Source: Fragum whitleyi (Eukaryota > Mollusca > Bivalvia > Cardiida > Cardiidae). From it: DNA of 64,000 nt. The translations under genes were made by a program, and so were the position numbers. Location: contig OX411549.1 in the NCBI GenBank assembly GCA_948146395.1, positions 25,484,655 through 25,548,654 on the forward strand, given 5' to 3'. Positions 1 through 10,901 of the stretch are shown here, piece after piece. Under the pieces are notes generated by a model that saw nothing but the letters and a program-made list of their open reading frames with translations, was not told the origin of the DNA and did no database searches. Positions within the stretch are counted from its first letter, which is position 1, and every line of letters starts with the position of its first letter.

Positions 1-18
1 TAACTTGCCATATACCTA

Positions 19-512
19 CCGTTAAACAACATCGTGAAATTGACATGGTTAATGGTTTAAAAATGACTTTGGAATAAAATTGAATGAGTGCGAGGAGTGA
101 GCTTTGAGTGAAATTAAAGGGAGGTAATTCAATATAGCTAATTTTGTTCAAGATGAACAAAATTAGCGATATTAAGTACCCCCCCCTTTAATAAAATATA
201 CATATAAGCTCTACAAATACATGTAGCTTCCTATTTCTTAAAGAACCAAATAGACGCACACGGTTCCAATTATGTCAGTAAATCAGGATCTTTTCTCTGG
301 CTATTTTGAAATTAGCTGTTGATTTTATCTTTTGTTGTCATTTTGGAGCGTTTTTAGTGGTTTGAGTGAGTGTTTGGAATGAATGAATGAATGAATGAAT
401 GAATGAATGAATGAATGAATGAATGAATGAACGAATGAATGAAGTGCTGAGTAAGCGATTTAGAATTATTTTGATTTAGATGAATGTCGATTTCACGATG
501 TTACTAGCTATA
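19..512 (+). mobile_element. M1 MITE, full copy with expanded GAAT repeat
   Basis: Near-complete copy of the dominant family. A full M1 has ends CAGTTAACAACATCGTG and its reverse complement, TA on both sides, a left arm rich in GAATGA/GAGTGA words, a central hairpin (GGGAGGTAAT, then TATCGCTAATTTTGTTCA, then the complement), a block around AATCAGACGCTTA, and a right arm ending GATGTTACTAACTG. All parts are present here, though the left end reads CCGTTAAAC. The right arm carries a GAAT run of about 16 units. There is no coding capacity, so movement would need a transposase in trans. TA targets and CAGT ends fit the Tc1/mariner/pogo group; that assignment is inference. Confidence 0.9.
378..442 (+). 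repeat. (GAAT)n microsatellite inside M1
   Basis: About 65 bp of GAAT units with one interruption (GAAC). Other M1 copies have only two or three GAATGA units at this place, so the array grew inside the MITE. Confidence 0.95.
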
Positions 513-825
513 ATAATTCTGTACTCTATGTTTCATCCAAAGCGGGTTAGAGGTTCGAGGATACACACTGGATGCAAGGAAGATATTGTGGACGTATTAG
601 GGATTTTGTAAGTTGTGTCACCTGCTGCACCTAAGAATGGACTGGACATCGGAAAGGATGAATACGGACGTCGGTGATTGAGCTGGGGACCTAGTGGTAG
701 GGAGTCTAGTATGCCTTAAATTGCGAATTGACGACGGTTCTATATCACACTGAAGAACCAAGATCCTATAATTACCTCTCGTTAAAATTGTATCTACAAA
801 TCTTATCGTAGGCATGTTGAACATA

Positions 826-1084
826 TGTGATCCGTCACGCGAAAAGGGACCATCCGGGTAGTGCGCAATTTGTCGACCACAGTAAGACTGCGCGGACTGC
901 GCAGACTGACTAGGGTCGAAAATTTTCGCACTTTACTTATTTTCTAAATTAAGAATAATCAATTGACCTTCATGAAATAATTTTTGAAATGCGACCTTTG
1001 ATTGACCTGTGCTGGACCCGATTTTTTTTAAAATATTTAGTTTACGAAGTTCCCAGATGGTCCCTTTTGGCTTGACAGTTCACA
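826..1084 (+). mobile_element. M3 element (GTGACCCGTC ends), copy A
   Basis: Inverted ends: TGTGATCCGTCACGCGAAAA at the left and the complement of TGTGAACTGTCAAGCCAAAA at the right, both followed inward by GGGACCATC. The middle holds a CG-rich imperfect palindrome of CAGACTGCGCGG/CTGCGCAGACTG type. No ORF. The best preserved copy of this family is at 12372-12630. Confidence 0.8.
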
Positions 1085-1199
1085 TATATATATAATACTT
1101 TTACATAACTTTTAAAGTCAAACGAGAATGTTTTTTTCATTACATTCATTAGAATATACATATAATTATATTTCGAAAATTATCTTTAGAACAGGGCCG

Positions 1200-1616
1200 T
1201 TCTTATCATTCGAGAATCGACACTCGTTCCAATCAAAAACATTCTAAATCACTCCATTCTCTGCATTCAAAACACTCAAATTTCTCAAAATCGCTCCAAA
1301 AATTATTCAAAACGCTTCTAAGTTATTAAAATGACCAACATTTAATTTGAATCGACCAAACCCTTGCACGATTTATTGACTCGTTTGGCTTTTAAAGCGT
1401 CTGACACATGTGAAGACTCGGAAAATTCAAAAGAACGTAAAATTTATTTTAGGGAGGTATTAACATATCGTTGATTATTTCAAATCGGGCAAAAAACATC
1501 GATTTTTGACTACCTCCCTTTAATTCACTTAACACTCACTCATCCCACTCATTCAGTTTCTACATGAAGCCATACCAAAATCATGCACTTGTCTCTATAC
1601 AATATAGTCAACTGTA
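1200..1616 (-). mobile_element. M1, diverged reverse copy
   Basis: Reads as reverse M1: AATCAAAAACATTCTAAATC at the start, a central GGGAGGTATT/GACTACCTCCC hairpin, then TCATCCCACTCATTCAGTTTC. Both ends are heavily mutated; only GTCAACTGTA remains at the right. The partner in copy B is at 5302-5729. Confidence 0.75.
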
Positions 1617-2001
1617 TATTTATTATAATTTTGCCTTACTTCTTACTTTGCGATTCCTATTTTAAATAGCCACGGCCCGTACAAATTTGATGACACCCCA
1701 ATTAATGATACACTACATGCAAGATAACTTGCATAATGACAGCTTCTTTTCATTGAAAGAGCGTCTTCCCCAACAAATATGTCGCGCCTTTGTGCATTTT
1801 TAAAATGCTTTTTAAATTAAAATTAGCCAATTAACTGCACCTGACACGGAAAAGAGACATAATGTGACATATTTTAATAGTGGGTCGGTGCATCGCATTA
1901 AAAATACATCAAATTAAATATCTAGATCACATCATCATTTGGTACTCTCCGTAGTAAAACGTGACATTTGATGAGACGTCATTTGATAAGACGACCAGGT
2001 A

Positions 2002-2166
2002 CTGTTAGTAACATCGTGAAATTGACATTTATCTCGATCAAAACCACTCAAATCACTTACTAAGCGCTCCATTCAAAAATTTCAAACATAATCGCATTCA
2101 TTTAATTTCATTCCAAAATCGTTCCAAAATCAAATACCTTGTCAATTTCACGACATTGTTCACCGT
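2002..2166 (-). mobile_element. M1 internal-deletion derivative (~165 bp)
   Basis: Both M1 ends are present (CTGTTAGTAACATCGTG and CTTGTCAATTTCACGAC), but the central hairpin and conserved block are missing. A TA precedes the left end. The partner at 6113-6212 has lost the other end as well. Confidence 0.8.
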
Positions 2167-2460
2167 TTCCATTCTACGCTTGTTGAAAGGTTTCAAATAA
2201 TTGGAAGGATCGGGAAGCTTACAAAGCACTCGAGCAATCTTTGCGACAAAACGTTTTTCTTGCTCTGCTCTGCTTATATATTATACAACTTCCTTAAAAT
2301 GACTGCATCTCTTACACTAAAATTAATGATTTGCATAATCTAAAACACTGAAAAAATTACCTAAAAATTTTCGTACTCTAAAATAAGTTTATCAACACTT
2401 ACAAAAAATACATTGAGGGTATTCATTGAATGGTCATGCAACATGGAATATCTTTGCATG

Positions 2461-2462
2461 TA
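2461..2462. other. Empty TA target matching the M2 insertion in copy B
   Basis: The flanks TTTGCATG|TA|TATTACACTAAA match the two sides of the M2 element at 6509-6844. Copy A keeps the site unoccupied. Confidence 0.9.
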
Positions 2463-2620
2463 TATTACACTAAATACAAATCGGGACTTTGACTTTTTTT
2501 AGGTAAATAAAAAGCAATAGTTGAAATCCTCTTTGAAAGATGATCCTTATCTGACCGAAAAATCGATTAGAAATTCTCAGGCTTGTAATAATTTAATAAT
2601 GCATCTAAGAACCCCGAAAA

Positions 2621-2800
2621 ATAAACTCTCAACTCGATCAAAACCTTTCTAGATTGCTCGCTCAGCACCCCATTCATAGCACTCTTTCCAAAATCCTAAA
2701 TCGTCAAAAACGCTAGGAAATCATTTAAACATGCTCCGAAATCGCCCAGAAAATTCTTCCATGTATCTCCAATCAAACTTATCAAACACGTCCATGAATT
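2621..2800 (-). mobile_element. M1 remnant
   Basis: Degenerate reverse M1 arm (AACTCGATCAAAACCTTTCTAG, then GCTCGCTCAGCACCCCATTC). It has lost the hairpin and the far end. The partner is at 7000-7165. Confidence 0.6.
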
Positions 2801-3172
2801 TCGAATAGTTGGATAAGAAATTTCATTCAATTACTTAATTTCAAATATCATACATGTAAATGGTTATTTCGTCTTTGATTCTACAAAGGAATAAATACAG
2901 AGAAAAAAATACAATTTTCCATTTATAAATTAAACAAGTTTAACTGAAAAGGTAATCCCTTTCACATGTCTTTGTTTATTTAACATTAACACAATTTTAT
3001 TTCAATCTAGATTTTCTTTTAGAAATAATTAGAATAATTCATAATCACCAAAGTGTGAAACTTAAAAGAGTCGACTTTAGTGTGACGATATATGTATGAG
3101 TGGAAAGTAGTGCTAAAATATCGAAGGAGCCTTTGAACTCGTAGATTCTTTGTATACAGTATTCAAAAAGTT

Positions 3173-4274
3173 TGAAATACCATAAACACTATGTATAACC
3201 GTACAGTTGCCTTAACCGGAAATTCATAGAGTTATCCTTGTGACAATACAAATGTTCATGAAGACAGGGCAATATTTGTAGCCCCTAAAGAAAATTGTAA
3301 TTAAGACCCGTGATATCGCAAGAATCTTTCGAATTTTCAAAGGGGTTCATCCTTATGACAAGAAAAAACATTCTGACCACGTTAACTAAAGATCCAGCAA
3401 TAAGTGTCAACTCAAGAGTACAAACTGGAACATTGTCATTTTAGCCCCGTTTCCCATGATATCGCATGGGTCCTTCACAATTTCTATTAATTCTTCTGGT
3501 AATTCAAACATTTTGACCAAGTTTCACAAAGAGTGGGCCGAATTTGTCTCCTCTAGAGTGTGAACAAGAAAATTGTTTTTAAGGCTCCGTTGTATACAGG
3601 TTAGCTAAAAACCCAATCCATAAATTCTCTTTTGCAGTTCTTGGATGACAACTTGAGAATGTTATTGCTATGTTACTTTAGCGTTGGCCCAGACTCGCCG
3701 AAAAGTCTCGTATGAACCCATTATTTCATAAATAGTTCTCGAATGTATGAAATTTTCAACAACCTATTCGCTTGCTTAATTTTAAGGTACGGCATCTGGA
3801 TGGATTCCAAGTGAAATATTAATAAAGCCTTTAATATCAATCGACGAATAAGTATATCACACTTGAAAAGTCATTCAAGATAATTTCATTTTTATCAGTC
3901 ACCAGTCAGCTCACTTGATTACTCGCAATTAGTCAGAAGCGCTAATATACAATAATCTAAACAGTTTTCGACAAGAGAGAGTGTCTACCGGATAAACAGA
4001 TAAGCCCAGGGAAACAGCTGAGGGGTTTGATTTCGAGAGAGAAGATAAACTATCTGGGGTAAGGCAGTTTGTCGGTAAATATTTGAACGCCCATGTTAAC
4101 TCTTTAAGAGTTTTAAAGATGCAAGTATAGCATATTTTCTTGTTAAAAGTCATTAAAGGATGGGTTCCAATACCAAAAACAGACATAAAACGCTCATATG
4201 CATGTAGCAAAACGGACACGACTGAGAAGTTAATTTTCCATTTGTTCTTGTATTCCTGATAAAACTCACAATAG
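3173..4274. other. Spacer between the two copies of duplication 1
   Basis: About 1.1 kb without a supported gene. At 3300-3570 phrases such as TTTTGACCAAGTTTCACAAAGAGTGGGCC, split by substitutions, resemble a dispersed repeat I know from molluscs. A 96-codon minus-strand ORF at 3929-4219 has no exon context and I do not call it. Confidence 0.4.
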
Positions 4275-4615
4275 AAGACAATATTTTTGTAAACAGAATA
4301 AGCGATATATTTTACCTCCCTTTAATATAATATGTATACAAGCTCTATAAATAGCTTACACATACAAGCTCTGCAAATACATGTAGCTTCCTATTTCCTA
4401 AAGAACCAAACAGACGCGTACAATTTCAATTATGGCAGTGAAATCACGATTTACGGTTATTTTGAATTAAGCTATATATTTTATCTTTATCAGTCATTTT
4501 GGAGCGTTTTTGAGTGGTTTAAGTGAGAGTTTGGAATGAATGAGTGGAGCGTTAAGTGAGCGATTTAGAAAGATTTTGATTGAGATGAATGTCAATTTCA
4601 CGATGTTGCTTACTG
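4275..4615 (+). mobile_element. M1, right half only (duplication breakpoint)
   Basis: Starts in the hairpin (AATAAGCGATATATTTTACC) and runs to a good right end, GATGTTGCTTACTGTA. The left arm and left end are absent. A short direct repeat of ACAAGCTCT lies at 4338-4376. Confidence 0.85.
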
Positions 4616-4930
4616 TAATAATTCCGCACTCTACGTTTCATCCAAAGCGGGTTAGAGTTTCGAGGATAGACACTGGATGCAAGGAAGATACTGTGGACGT
4701 TTAACGGATATTGTAAGTTGTGTCATCTGCTGCACCTAACAATGGACTGGTCGTCGGAAATGATAAGTGCGGACTACGGTGATAGAGCTGGGGACCTAGT
4801 GGTAGGGAGTCTAGTATGCCTTAAATTGCGAATTGACGACGGTTCTATATCACACTGAAGAACCATTATCCTATAATTACCTCTTGTTAAAATTGTATCT
4901 ACAAATCTAATCGTAGGCATGTTGAACATA

Positions 4931-5177
4931 TGTGATCCGTCTAGCGAAAAGGGACCATCCTGGTAGTGCGTAATTTGTCGACCACAGTCAGACTGCGCGG
5001 ACTGCGCAGACTGACTAGGGTCGAAAATGTTCGCATTTTACTTATTTTCTGAATTAAGAATAATCAATTGACCCTCATGTGAAAGAATTTTTGAAATGCG
5101 ACCTTTGGTTGACCCGATTCCTTTTTAAAAGAGTTTACGAAGTTCCCAGATGGTCCCTTTTGGCTTGACAGTTCACA
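4931..5177 (+). mobile_element. M3 element, copy B
   Basis: Partner of 826-1084. The left end is TGTGATCCGTCTAGCGAAAA and the right end carries GGCTTGACAGTTCACA. A small internal deletion follows GACCCGATTC. Confidence 0.8.
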
Positions 5178-5301
5178 TATATAAAATACTTTTACTTAAC
5201 GTTTAGAGTCAAAATAAAACGAGAATGTTTTTTTCATTACTTTCATCAGAATATACATATAATTAATGAATTGATTAAAATTAAAATTTATCTATAGAAC
5301 A

Positions 5302-5729
5302 GGGCCGTTGTTACATGTATCATTCGAGAATCGACACTCGTTCCGATCAAAAACATTCTAAATTACTCCATTCTCTGCATTCAAAACACTCAAGTTTCTC
5401 AAAATCGCTCAAAAAAATATTCAAAACGCTTCTAAGTTATTAAGATGACTAACATTCAATTTGAATCGACCAAACCCTTGCACGATTTATTGACTCATGT
5501 TGCTTTTAAAGCGTCTGACACATGTGAAGACTCAGAGAATTAAAAAAGAACGTAAAGTTTATTTAATGGAGGTAATAAAATATCGTTGATTATTTCAAAT
5601 CGGATAAAACTATCGATATTTGACTACCTCCCTTTAATTCACTTAACAGTCACTCATCCCACTCATTCAGTTTCTGCCTGAAGCCATTCCAAAATAATGC
5701 ACTTGACTCTATACGATGAAGTCAACTGA
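5302..5729 (-). mobile_element. M1, diverged reverse copy (partner of 1200-1616)
   Basis: Same mutations as the partner plus a few private ones. The hairpin TATCGTTGATTATTTCAAAT/ATCGATATTTGACTACC is still recognisable. Confidence 0.75.
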
Positions 5730-6112
5730 ATGTAATCATTTTTAGTTTGCTTTCTATCCTGTCATTTCCCATTTTAAAAAGCCATGGCCCGTACAAATTT
5801 GATGACACCCCAATTAATGATACTCTACATGCAAGATAACTTGCATAACGACAGCTTCTTTTCATCGAAGAAGCGTCTTCCCCAACAAATATGTCGCGCC
5901 TTTGTGCATTTTTAAAATGCTTTTTAAATTAAAATTAGCCAATTAACTAGACCTGACACGGAAAAGAGACATAATGTGACATATCTTGATAGTGGGTCGG
6001 TGCATCGCATTAAAAATACATCAAATTAGATATCTAGATCACATCATCTTTTGGTACTCTCCGTAGTAAAATGTGACATTTGATGAGACGAAATTAGATA
6101 AGACGACCAAGT

Positions 6113-6212
6113 ATAGTAAGTAATATCGTGAAATTGACATTAATCGCGATCAAAACCATTCTAAACCGCTCACTCAGCGCTCCGTTCAAACATTTCAAAC
6201 ATAATCGCATTG
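6113..6212 (-). mobile_element. M1 fragment, one end only
   Basis: Retains AGTAATATCGTGAAATTGAC and GCTCACTCAGCGCTCC, then jumps at CGCATT to sequence that in copy A lies beyond the M1. About 75 bp are deleted, including the second end. Confidence 0.75.
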
Positions 6213-6508
6213 TTTCCATTCTACACTTGTTGAAAGGTTTCAAATAATTGAAAGGATAGGGAAGCTTACAAAGCACTCGAGCAATCTTTGCGACAAAACA
6301 TTTGCTTGCTCTGCTCTGCTTATATATTATACAACTTCCATAAAATGATTGCATCTCTCACACTAAAATTTATGATTTGCATAATATAAAACACTGAAAA
6401 AATTACCTCAAAATTTTCGTACTCTAAAATAAGTATATCAACACTTACAAAAAATACATTGAGGGTATTCATTGAATGGTCATGCAACATGGAATATCTT
6501 TTCATGTA

Positions 6509-6844
6509 CAGTAAACTTGTATTAAGCGACCAGAAATGGCACCACCAAAAAGCGGTCGTTAAAGAAAATTGTCGCTTAATTCAAGTTTTGTTTACAAATA
6601 AGAAATCGAATATGTATAGCATTGCGAAATTCTCAAGAAACCTATGATGTAAAAATTCACCAGAATCGTCTCAATTAGACGATTCTGGTGAGTTTAAACA
6701 GCATATGATTCATTTACAATATTTTTTTTATACCAGTGATACCTTTTTTTTCAGATATTTTTAATTAATAAGGGGGATTTTGAAAGCGGTCGTTTAATAA
6801 AAATGGTCTCTTAATAGACGTGGTCGCTCGGGCAAGATTGACTG
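6509..6844 (+). mobile_element. M2 MITE, pogo/Tigger-like, with TA target duplication
   Basis: 336 bp flanked by TA (6507-6508 and 6845-6846). Ends are CAGTAAACTTGTATTAAGCG and, on the other strand, CAGTCAATCTTGCCCGAGCG; both continue inward with GCGACCA. Repeated GCGGTCGTTTAA-type words lie near both ends. A central hairpin pairs TCACCAGAATCGTCT with AGACGATTCTGGTGA. CAGT ends, TA target and GCGACC words resemble Tigger/pogo-type MITEs (family knowledge). No ORF of note. Confidence 0.88.
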
Positions 6845-6999
6845 TATATTACACTGAACACAAAACGGGGCTTTGACTTTTTTAGGTAAATAAAAGCAAT
6901 AGTTGAAATCCTCTTTGCAAGATGATCCTAAACTGATCGAAAAATCGATTAGAAATTCTCCGGACTGTAATAGTTTAAGCATACAGCCAATGCCCTCGT

Positions 7000-7165
7000 G
7001 AAATTAACGCTCAACTCGATCAAAAACTTTCTAGATTGCTCGCTCAACACCCCATTCATAGCATTCTTTCCACTCTCCTAAATCCAGAAACGCTACGAAA
7101 TCGTTTAAACATGCTCCGAAATCCCCCAGATCATTCTTCCATGTATCTCCAATCAAATCTACCAA
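7000..7165 (-). mobile_element. M1 remnant (partner of 2621-2800)
   Basis: AACTCGATCAAAAACTTTCTAG and GCTCGCTCAACACCCCATTC match the copy A remnant. No hairpin or second end. Confidence 0.6.
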
Positions 7166-7543
7166 ATCCTTCCATGAATTTAGAATAGTTTGATACGAAA
7201 GCTCATTCAATTACTTAATTTCAAATATCATACATCTGAATGGTTATTTCGTCTTTGATTCCACAAAGGAATAAATCGAGAGAAAAAATACAATTTTCCA
7301 TTTATAAATTAAACAAGTTAAATTTGAAAGTTAATCCCCTTCACATGTTTTTGTTTATTTATTATCGACATAATTTTATTTCAATCTAGAAGTTCTTTTT
7401 GCGTTGCAAAAATAATTTAGAATTACCGAAGGGTTAAAGTTAGAAGAGTCGACTATTATGTGAAGATATGAATGCAAAGTAGTGCTTTTAAAATATCGAA
7501 GGAGTCTTTTCAACTCGTGGATTCCTTGAAAACAGTTATTTTA

Positions 7544-8419
7544 ACAATTTTAAATAAGTTCCTTATTAAGAGAACTATGGATTGATTGCAACGAATGCTG
7601 GACTGGTGTTTTTATTCTTGGAAAAAAGAATACGCACAACACGTATATAGCAAATTTCAAGTGGTTCAATTAACTTTAAGGCTTATATGTCCTTTTACAA
7701 AATATATTCTTATCAATCTTGTCTTATAAAGAAACCGAAAACAAAATTCAATAAATAATAACTTACCTGAAGACGTAAAAGAAAAGACCTTCCCTATCAG
7801 TATCAATTATCTTTTGAGGTTAATCAATTAACTAGAATAACGTATCACTCCCTTTTTGTATTATGAACTTGTGTGTGGTTTTCTTTTCGCCGCAGATGTC
7901 TGATATATTCTTAAAAACAATTTACACGAGATGCGCGTTAAACAAGCAGACGTATCATACAGTGAGAACTTAAAAGCATGCTTCAACAGGTGTTTCGGCT
8001 CGTGTGAGAACGCGGGTGAAAATGTAACAAAGCTTTATGCTTAATTAAATCAAAAGACGACTACCGCCTTGATGGTTTCACCTGAATAATTCTGTCGTGC
8101 AGTTGCGTCATTTTCCGAATATAGTCGAGTACGTAGAATGTATCAATCGGGAAGCCCCGGCCATTCTACAGAATATACGGGTCTCGGGAATGATCAAGGC
8201 GCGGCCATTTCGAACGTGGGTTTGCATGTCGTCACACTTATTAACTACCCCCCCCCCCCTAAGGATGGCGTTATATAAAACAAAATCAACGAAAGAATAA
8301 AAGTGTGCATATTATAATTGGATAACAAAACACATTTTTGATTAAATACTTATCTAAAATCGATCTTTTCTGTAATATGACAAACAATTCGATGATTGTT
8401 TGTTGTTTTACGAACAGTA
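7544..8419. other. Stretch without a recognised gene
   Basis: Single-copy within the window as far as I can see. It contains an 11-C run near 8250. A 67-codon plus-strand ORF at 8097-8300 shows no start or splice context and is not called. Confidence 0.4.
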
Positions 8420-8710
8420 CAATTAACAAAATCGTGAAATTGATAAGGTGAATGATATTGGAATGAATTCGGAACGAAATTGAATGAATGTGTGGAGCGA
8501 GTTTTGAGTGAAATTAGAGGGAGGTAATCAAATATGCTAAGTTTGTTCAAGATGAACAAAATTAGCGATATCAATTACCTCCATTTAATAAAATATACGT
8601 ACATTGTACTTTTCTTATTGTATGTCTTCGTGGACCAATCCGACACTTGAAAGTCCACACCAGCTAATAAAATCATAGAATAGATAGATCGATTTGAAAT
8701 AAGTTCTTCG
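8420..8710 (+). mobile_element. M1 short-type copy, right end lost
   Basis: Left end CAATTAACAAAATCGTGAAA follows TA. The hairpin is good (GGGAGGTAATC ... GATATCAATTACCTCC). The right part is the variant with CTTCGTGGACCAATCCGACAC, as in 22558-22868. It fades without a right end near 8710. Confidence 0.8.
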
Positions 8711-10188
8711 TTATGTTCTGAATGAAATGCCATTCCTTAATTGTTTTTGGAATTAAGCGACTTTGCAGAGATTTTTTGTAATGAAAAATGGTTTAATGTA
8801 CGGAGGAATAACGTCATAATGATTGAGGTCACTAAAAGGCAGACTTAATAAGACACACCACTGTAAATGACTTTGATGTTTCGGGACCAACCATCTCCAA
8901 CGTCTGGTACCATTCTAACGCGAGTCACTACCATATTATGTAAAGAGCCAGATAAGCCTGTAACTTAAAAACAACTTTCGTACAGCACGGTGAATAACGT
9001 GGGTCATTTCGCTCTTACCGCAACTTCAAAGACTATTTTGATCTATAGACGGCTCAAAATCTTCGGACAGAAAGTATGGAATAGGATCTGAGAGGCCTGG
9101 CTTGCTATTGCAAGTCACATTCGACGTAACAATCTCATTTGACGTCATCATTGCAAAGCTATGGCCGAAAAGCTGTTATTCTGTTTTAATTCAATAAAAA
9201 TACCATATGTATTGATGTTTTTTACCGTTGTTAAAATATGTTTTTAATGTCGAAGAATTTTCTAAGAGTATATATTAATATAAACCTTACAAAAGACAGT
9301 CTCCTTTCTTGTAAATTTGTGAAAGACCTTTAATAAGCAAATCTAGATGTCATAGAACGCCATAGAACCATTCAAAGAAAAGTTGCTAGCATAACAACGT
9401 AGATATGTCTAACGTTGACGTACACGTAACGTCTGCACAAAGAATAATACCTTTGTTTGTAAATGGCTTGGAATGGCTTCTAAAACTCTACAACGCAACA
9501 TCAACAGATAGCTATTACCAAAGAAAAAAGTTGTAAGGAGGTAAAATCTCAACAATTTAAGTTCTGCCTGCGCGTATGCAGCATGCGATACTTTATCCAT
9601 AGCTGAATTGATTAAAAAAAGCTTGACTAAAGTATGGTATCAAATTTACTCCATAATTTTCCTTTTAAAAATCAAGAGAAATGCAAAAAGTGAAAATGCA
9701 CACTATCTTATGGAACTCAGTATACTTCACTTTGATGAACGGTCATTAGTTTGAAAACCGTACACTTGAGCGAAGTTTATACGTTTAATAACTTTATAAA
9801 GAAAAAAAAATGGGCACACAATATTTGTCTAAACAACGTTATTTTGAGAGATTGAGTCTAAAAATAGGACGCTTCTTTTTGTTAAATTATGTTTTACAAG
9901 CCACGCCAAAAATTTACAATGCTAATATGGTTTGATATTTCATAAAAACATGAGAAATAGATGAATGACTGTGCACTGTAATTATTACAGTGCATGTGAA
10001 CATTTCCTTGAAACAAGATTTGACGTGGTTAACGATGCTCTTATAATAATTCATGTACAACAGAAATCTATCGTATTCGATGCATTATGATAGGACCTAC
10101 GCATTGTTCCTTGAATAAAGCACAACACTTGCATAAATAATTTGTTGTTTCGATCTTTTTGTAGCACACCTACTTATACCATCTTATC
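8711..10188. other. Stretch without a recognised gene or repeat
   Basis: About 1.5 kb of A+T-rich sequence. Several short ORFs under 65 codons show no coding context. I see no second copy in the window. Confidence 0.4.
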
Positions 10189-10282
10189 CAGCCCTGCGTT
10201 CAGGATGACAAAACGGTTCGAACAGTTTTCAATTTTACTCCGCTTTGCACGTGCACTTGCTTGAAAAGCGGGGTACTCATCC
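10189..10282 (+). mobile_element. F1 foldback, truncated
   Basis: Left arm CAGCCCTGCGTTCAGGATGA, then CGGTTCGAACAGTTTTC and CTCCGCTTTGCACGTGCAC. The return arm stops after AAGCGGGGTACTC, so about half is missing. Full F1 copies are at 49870-50007 and 62851-62987. Confidence 0.75.
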
Positions 10283-10349
10283 TTTTCATCGACTTTTGAG
10301 AACAAATATTTCATAAGTTTTACATTTGCTTGAGTACATGGTGATTTCT

Positions 10350-10640
10350 AGCCGCCGTCATAGCGCAGTGATAGCGCGTCGGACAATCATTCAACCTTTC
10401 CGACTATTTGTGTGCCAAAAAATCGTATATCTATGTGGTTTATCAGCTGGAGGCCAGGAAATGATAAACGGAAGTACTGGTGTAAATTCAAATTCAAATT
10501 CAAATTCCAAGGAATCCATTGTAAGGTGACCAGCCGTCGTGATAAAAATGAAAGATTGTTGAAAGTGGCGTAAACCCCATTCGAACAAACAGAACACACA
10601 TGGCGATTTCTTCCACTCAAAAAAAAAAAAAAAAAAAAGA
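10350..10640 (+). mobile_element. tRNA-headed SINE with A-rich tail
   Basis: The head GCCGCCGTCATAGCGCAGTG resembles an RNA polymerase III A box; the B box is not clear. The body has AACCTTTCCGACTATTTGTG, then GTGACCAGCCGTCGTGATAA and AAAGTGGCGTAAACCCC, the complement of the GGGGTTTTACGCC body seen in minus-strand copies at 43.5-46.7 kb. An 18-A run closes it. A short ATTCAA repeat (10483-10506) sits inside. Overlapping ORFs of 67 and 96 codons are products of this repeat, not genes. Confidence 0.75.
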
Positions 10641-10740
10641 TATCATCAGGAGAGGGTTTTAATGCAACTCTGTCCATATTACTTGCAGTTTTTCCTCATT
10701 ACTCTTTTCATATGCTAAGCATTAAGGAAAAACTGATTAA

Positions 10741-10897
10741 GGTAGTGGAACCGTAATAGTTCTGCAACGTTCAGGGATTAATGAACTTTAACAGAGTTAA
10801 CCGAGGTTTCCTAATGATTTTCGTTTGGAAAACTCGGTTAACATTGTGAAAGAACATGTGGTCCAAAATGTTGTGGAACTATTACGGGTAAACTACC
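10741..10897. mobile_element. 157-bp foldback element with TTAA on both sides
   Basis: TTAA lies at 10737-10740 and 10898-10901. Arms of about 28 bp match except for a few positions: GGTAGTGGAACCGTAATAG at the left, and GGTAGTTTACCCGTAATAG read from the other strand at the right. An inner hairpin pairs GTTAACCGAGGTTTCC with GGAAAACTCGGTTAAC. A TTAA target is typical of piggyBac-type transposition; the piggyBac link is inference. Confidence 0.75.
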
Positions 10898-10901
10898 TTA
10901 A

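Larger units (their letters stand above)
130..3172. repeat. Segmental duplication 1, copy A
   Basis: About 3 kb that recurs at 4275-7543 in the same orientation with the same order of landmarks: M1 right half, an AAGCGGGTTAGAG stretch, an M3 element, a diverged reverse M1, a GCACGATTTATTGACTC stretch, a deleted M1, another M1 remnant, and a tail to about 3172. By eye the copies differ by frequent substitutions and several indels, so this is an older event than duplication 2. Nothing in it reads as coding. Confidence 0.9.
4275..7543. repeat. Segmental duplication 1, copy B
   Basis: Same order of landmarks as copy A. It begins inside the central hairpin of an M1 copy, so only the M1 right half is present (4275-4615). 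It carries one clean insertion that copy A lacks (M2, 6509-6844) and a deletion around 6209. Similarity fades near 7543. Confidence 0.9.
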
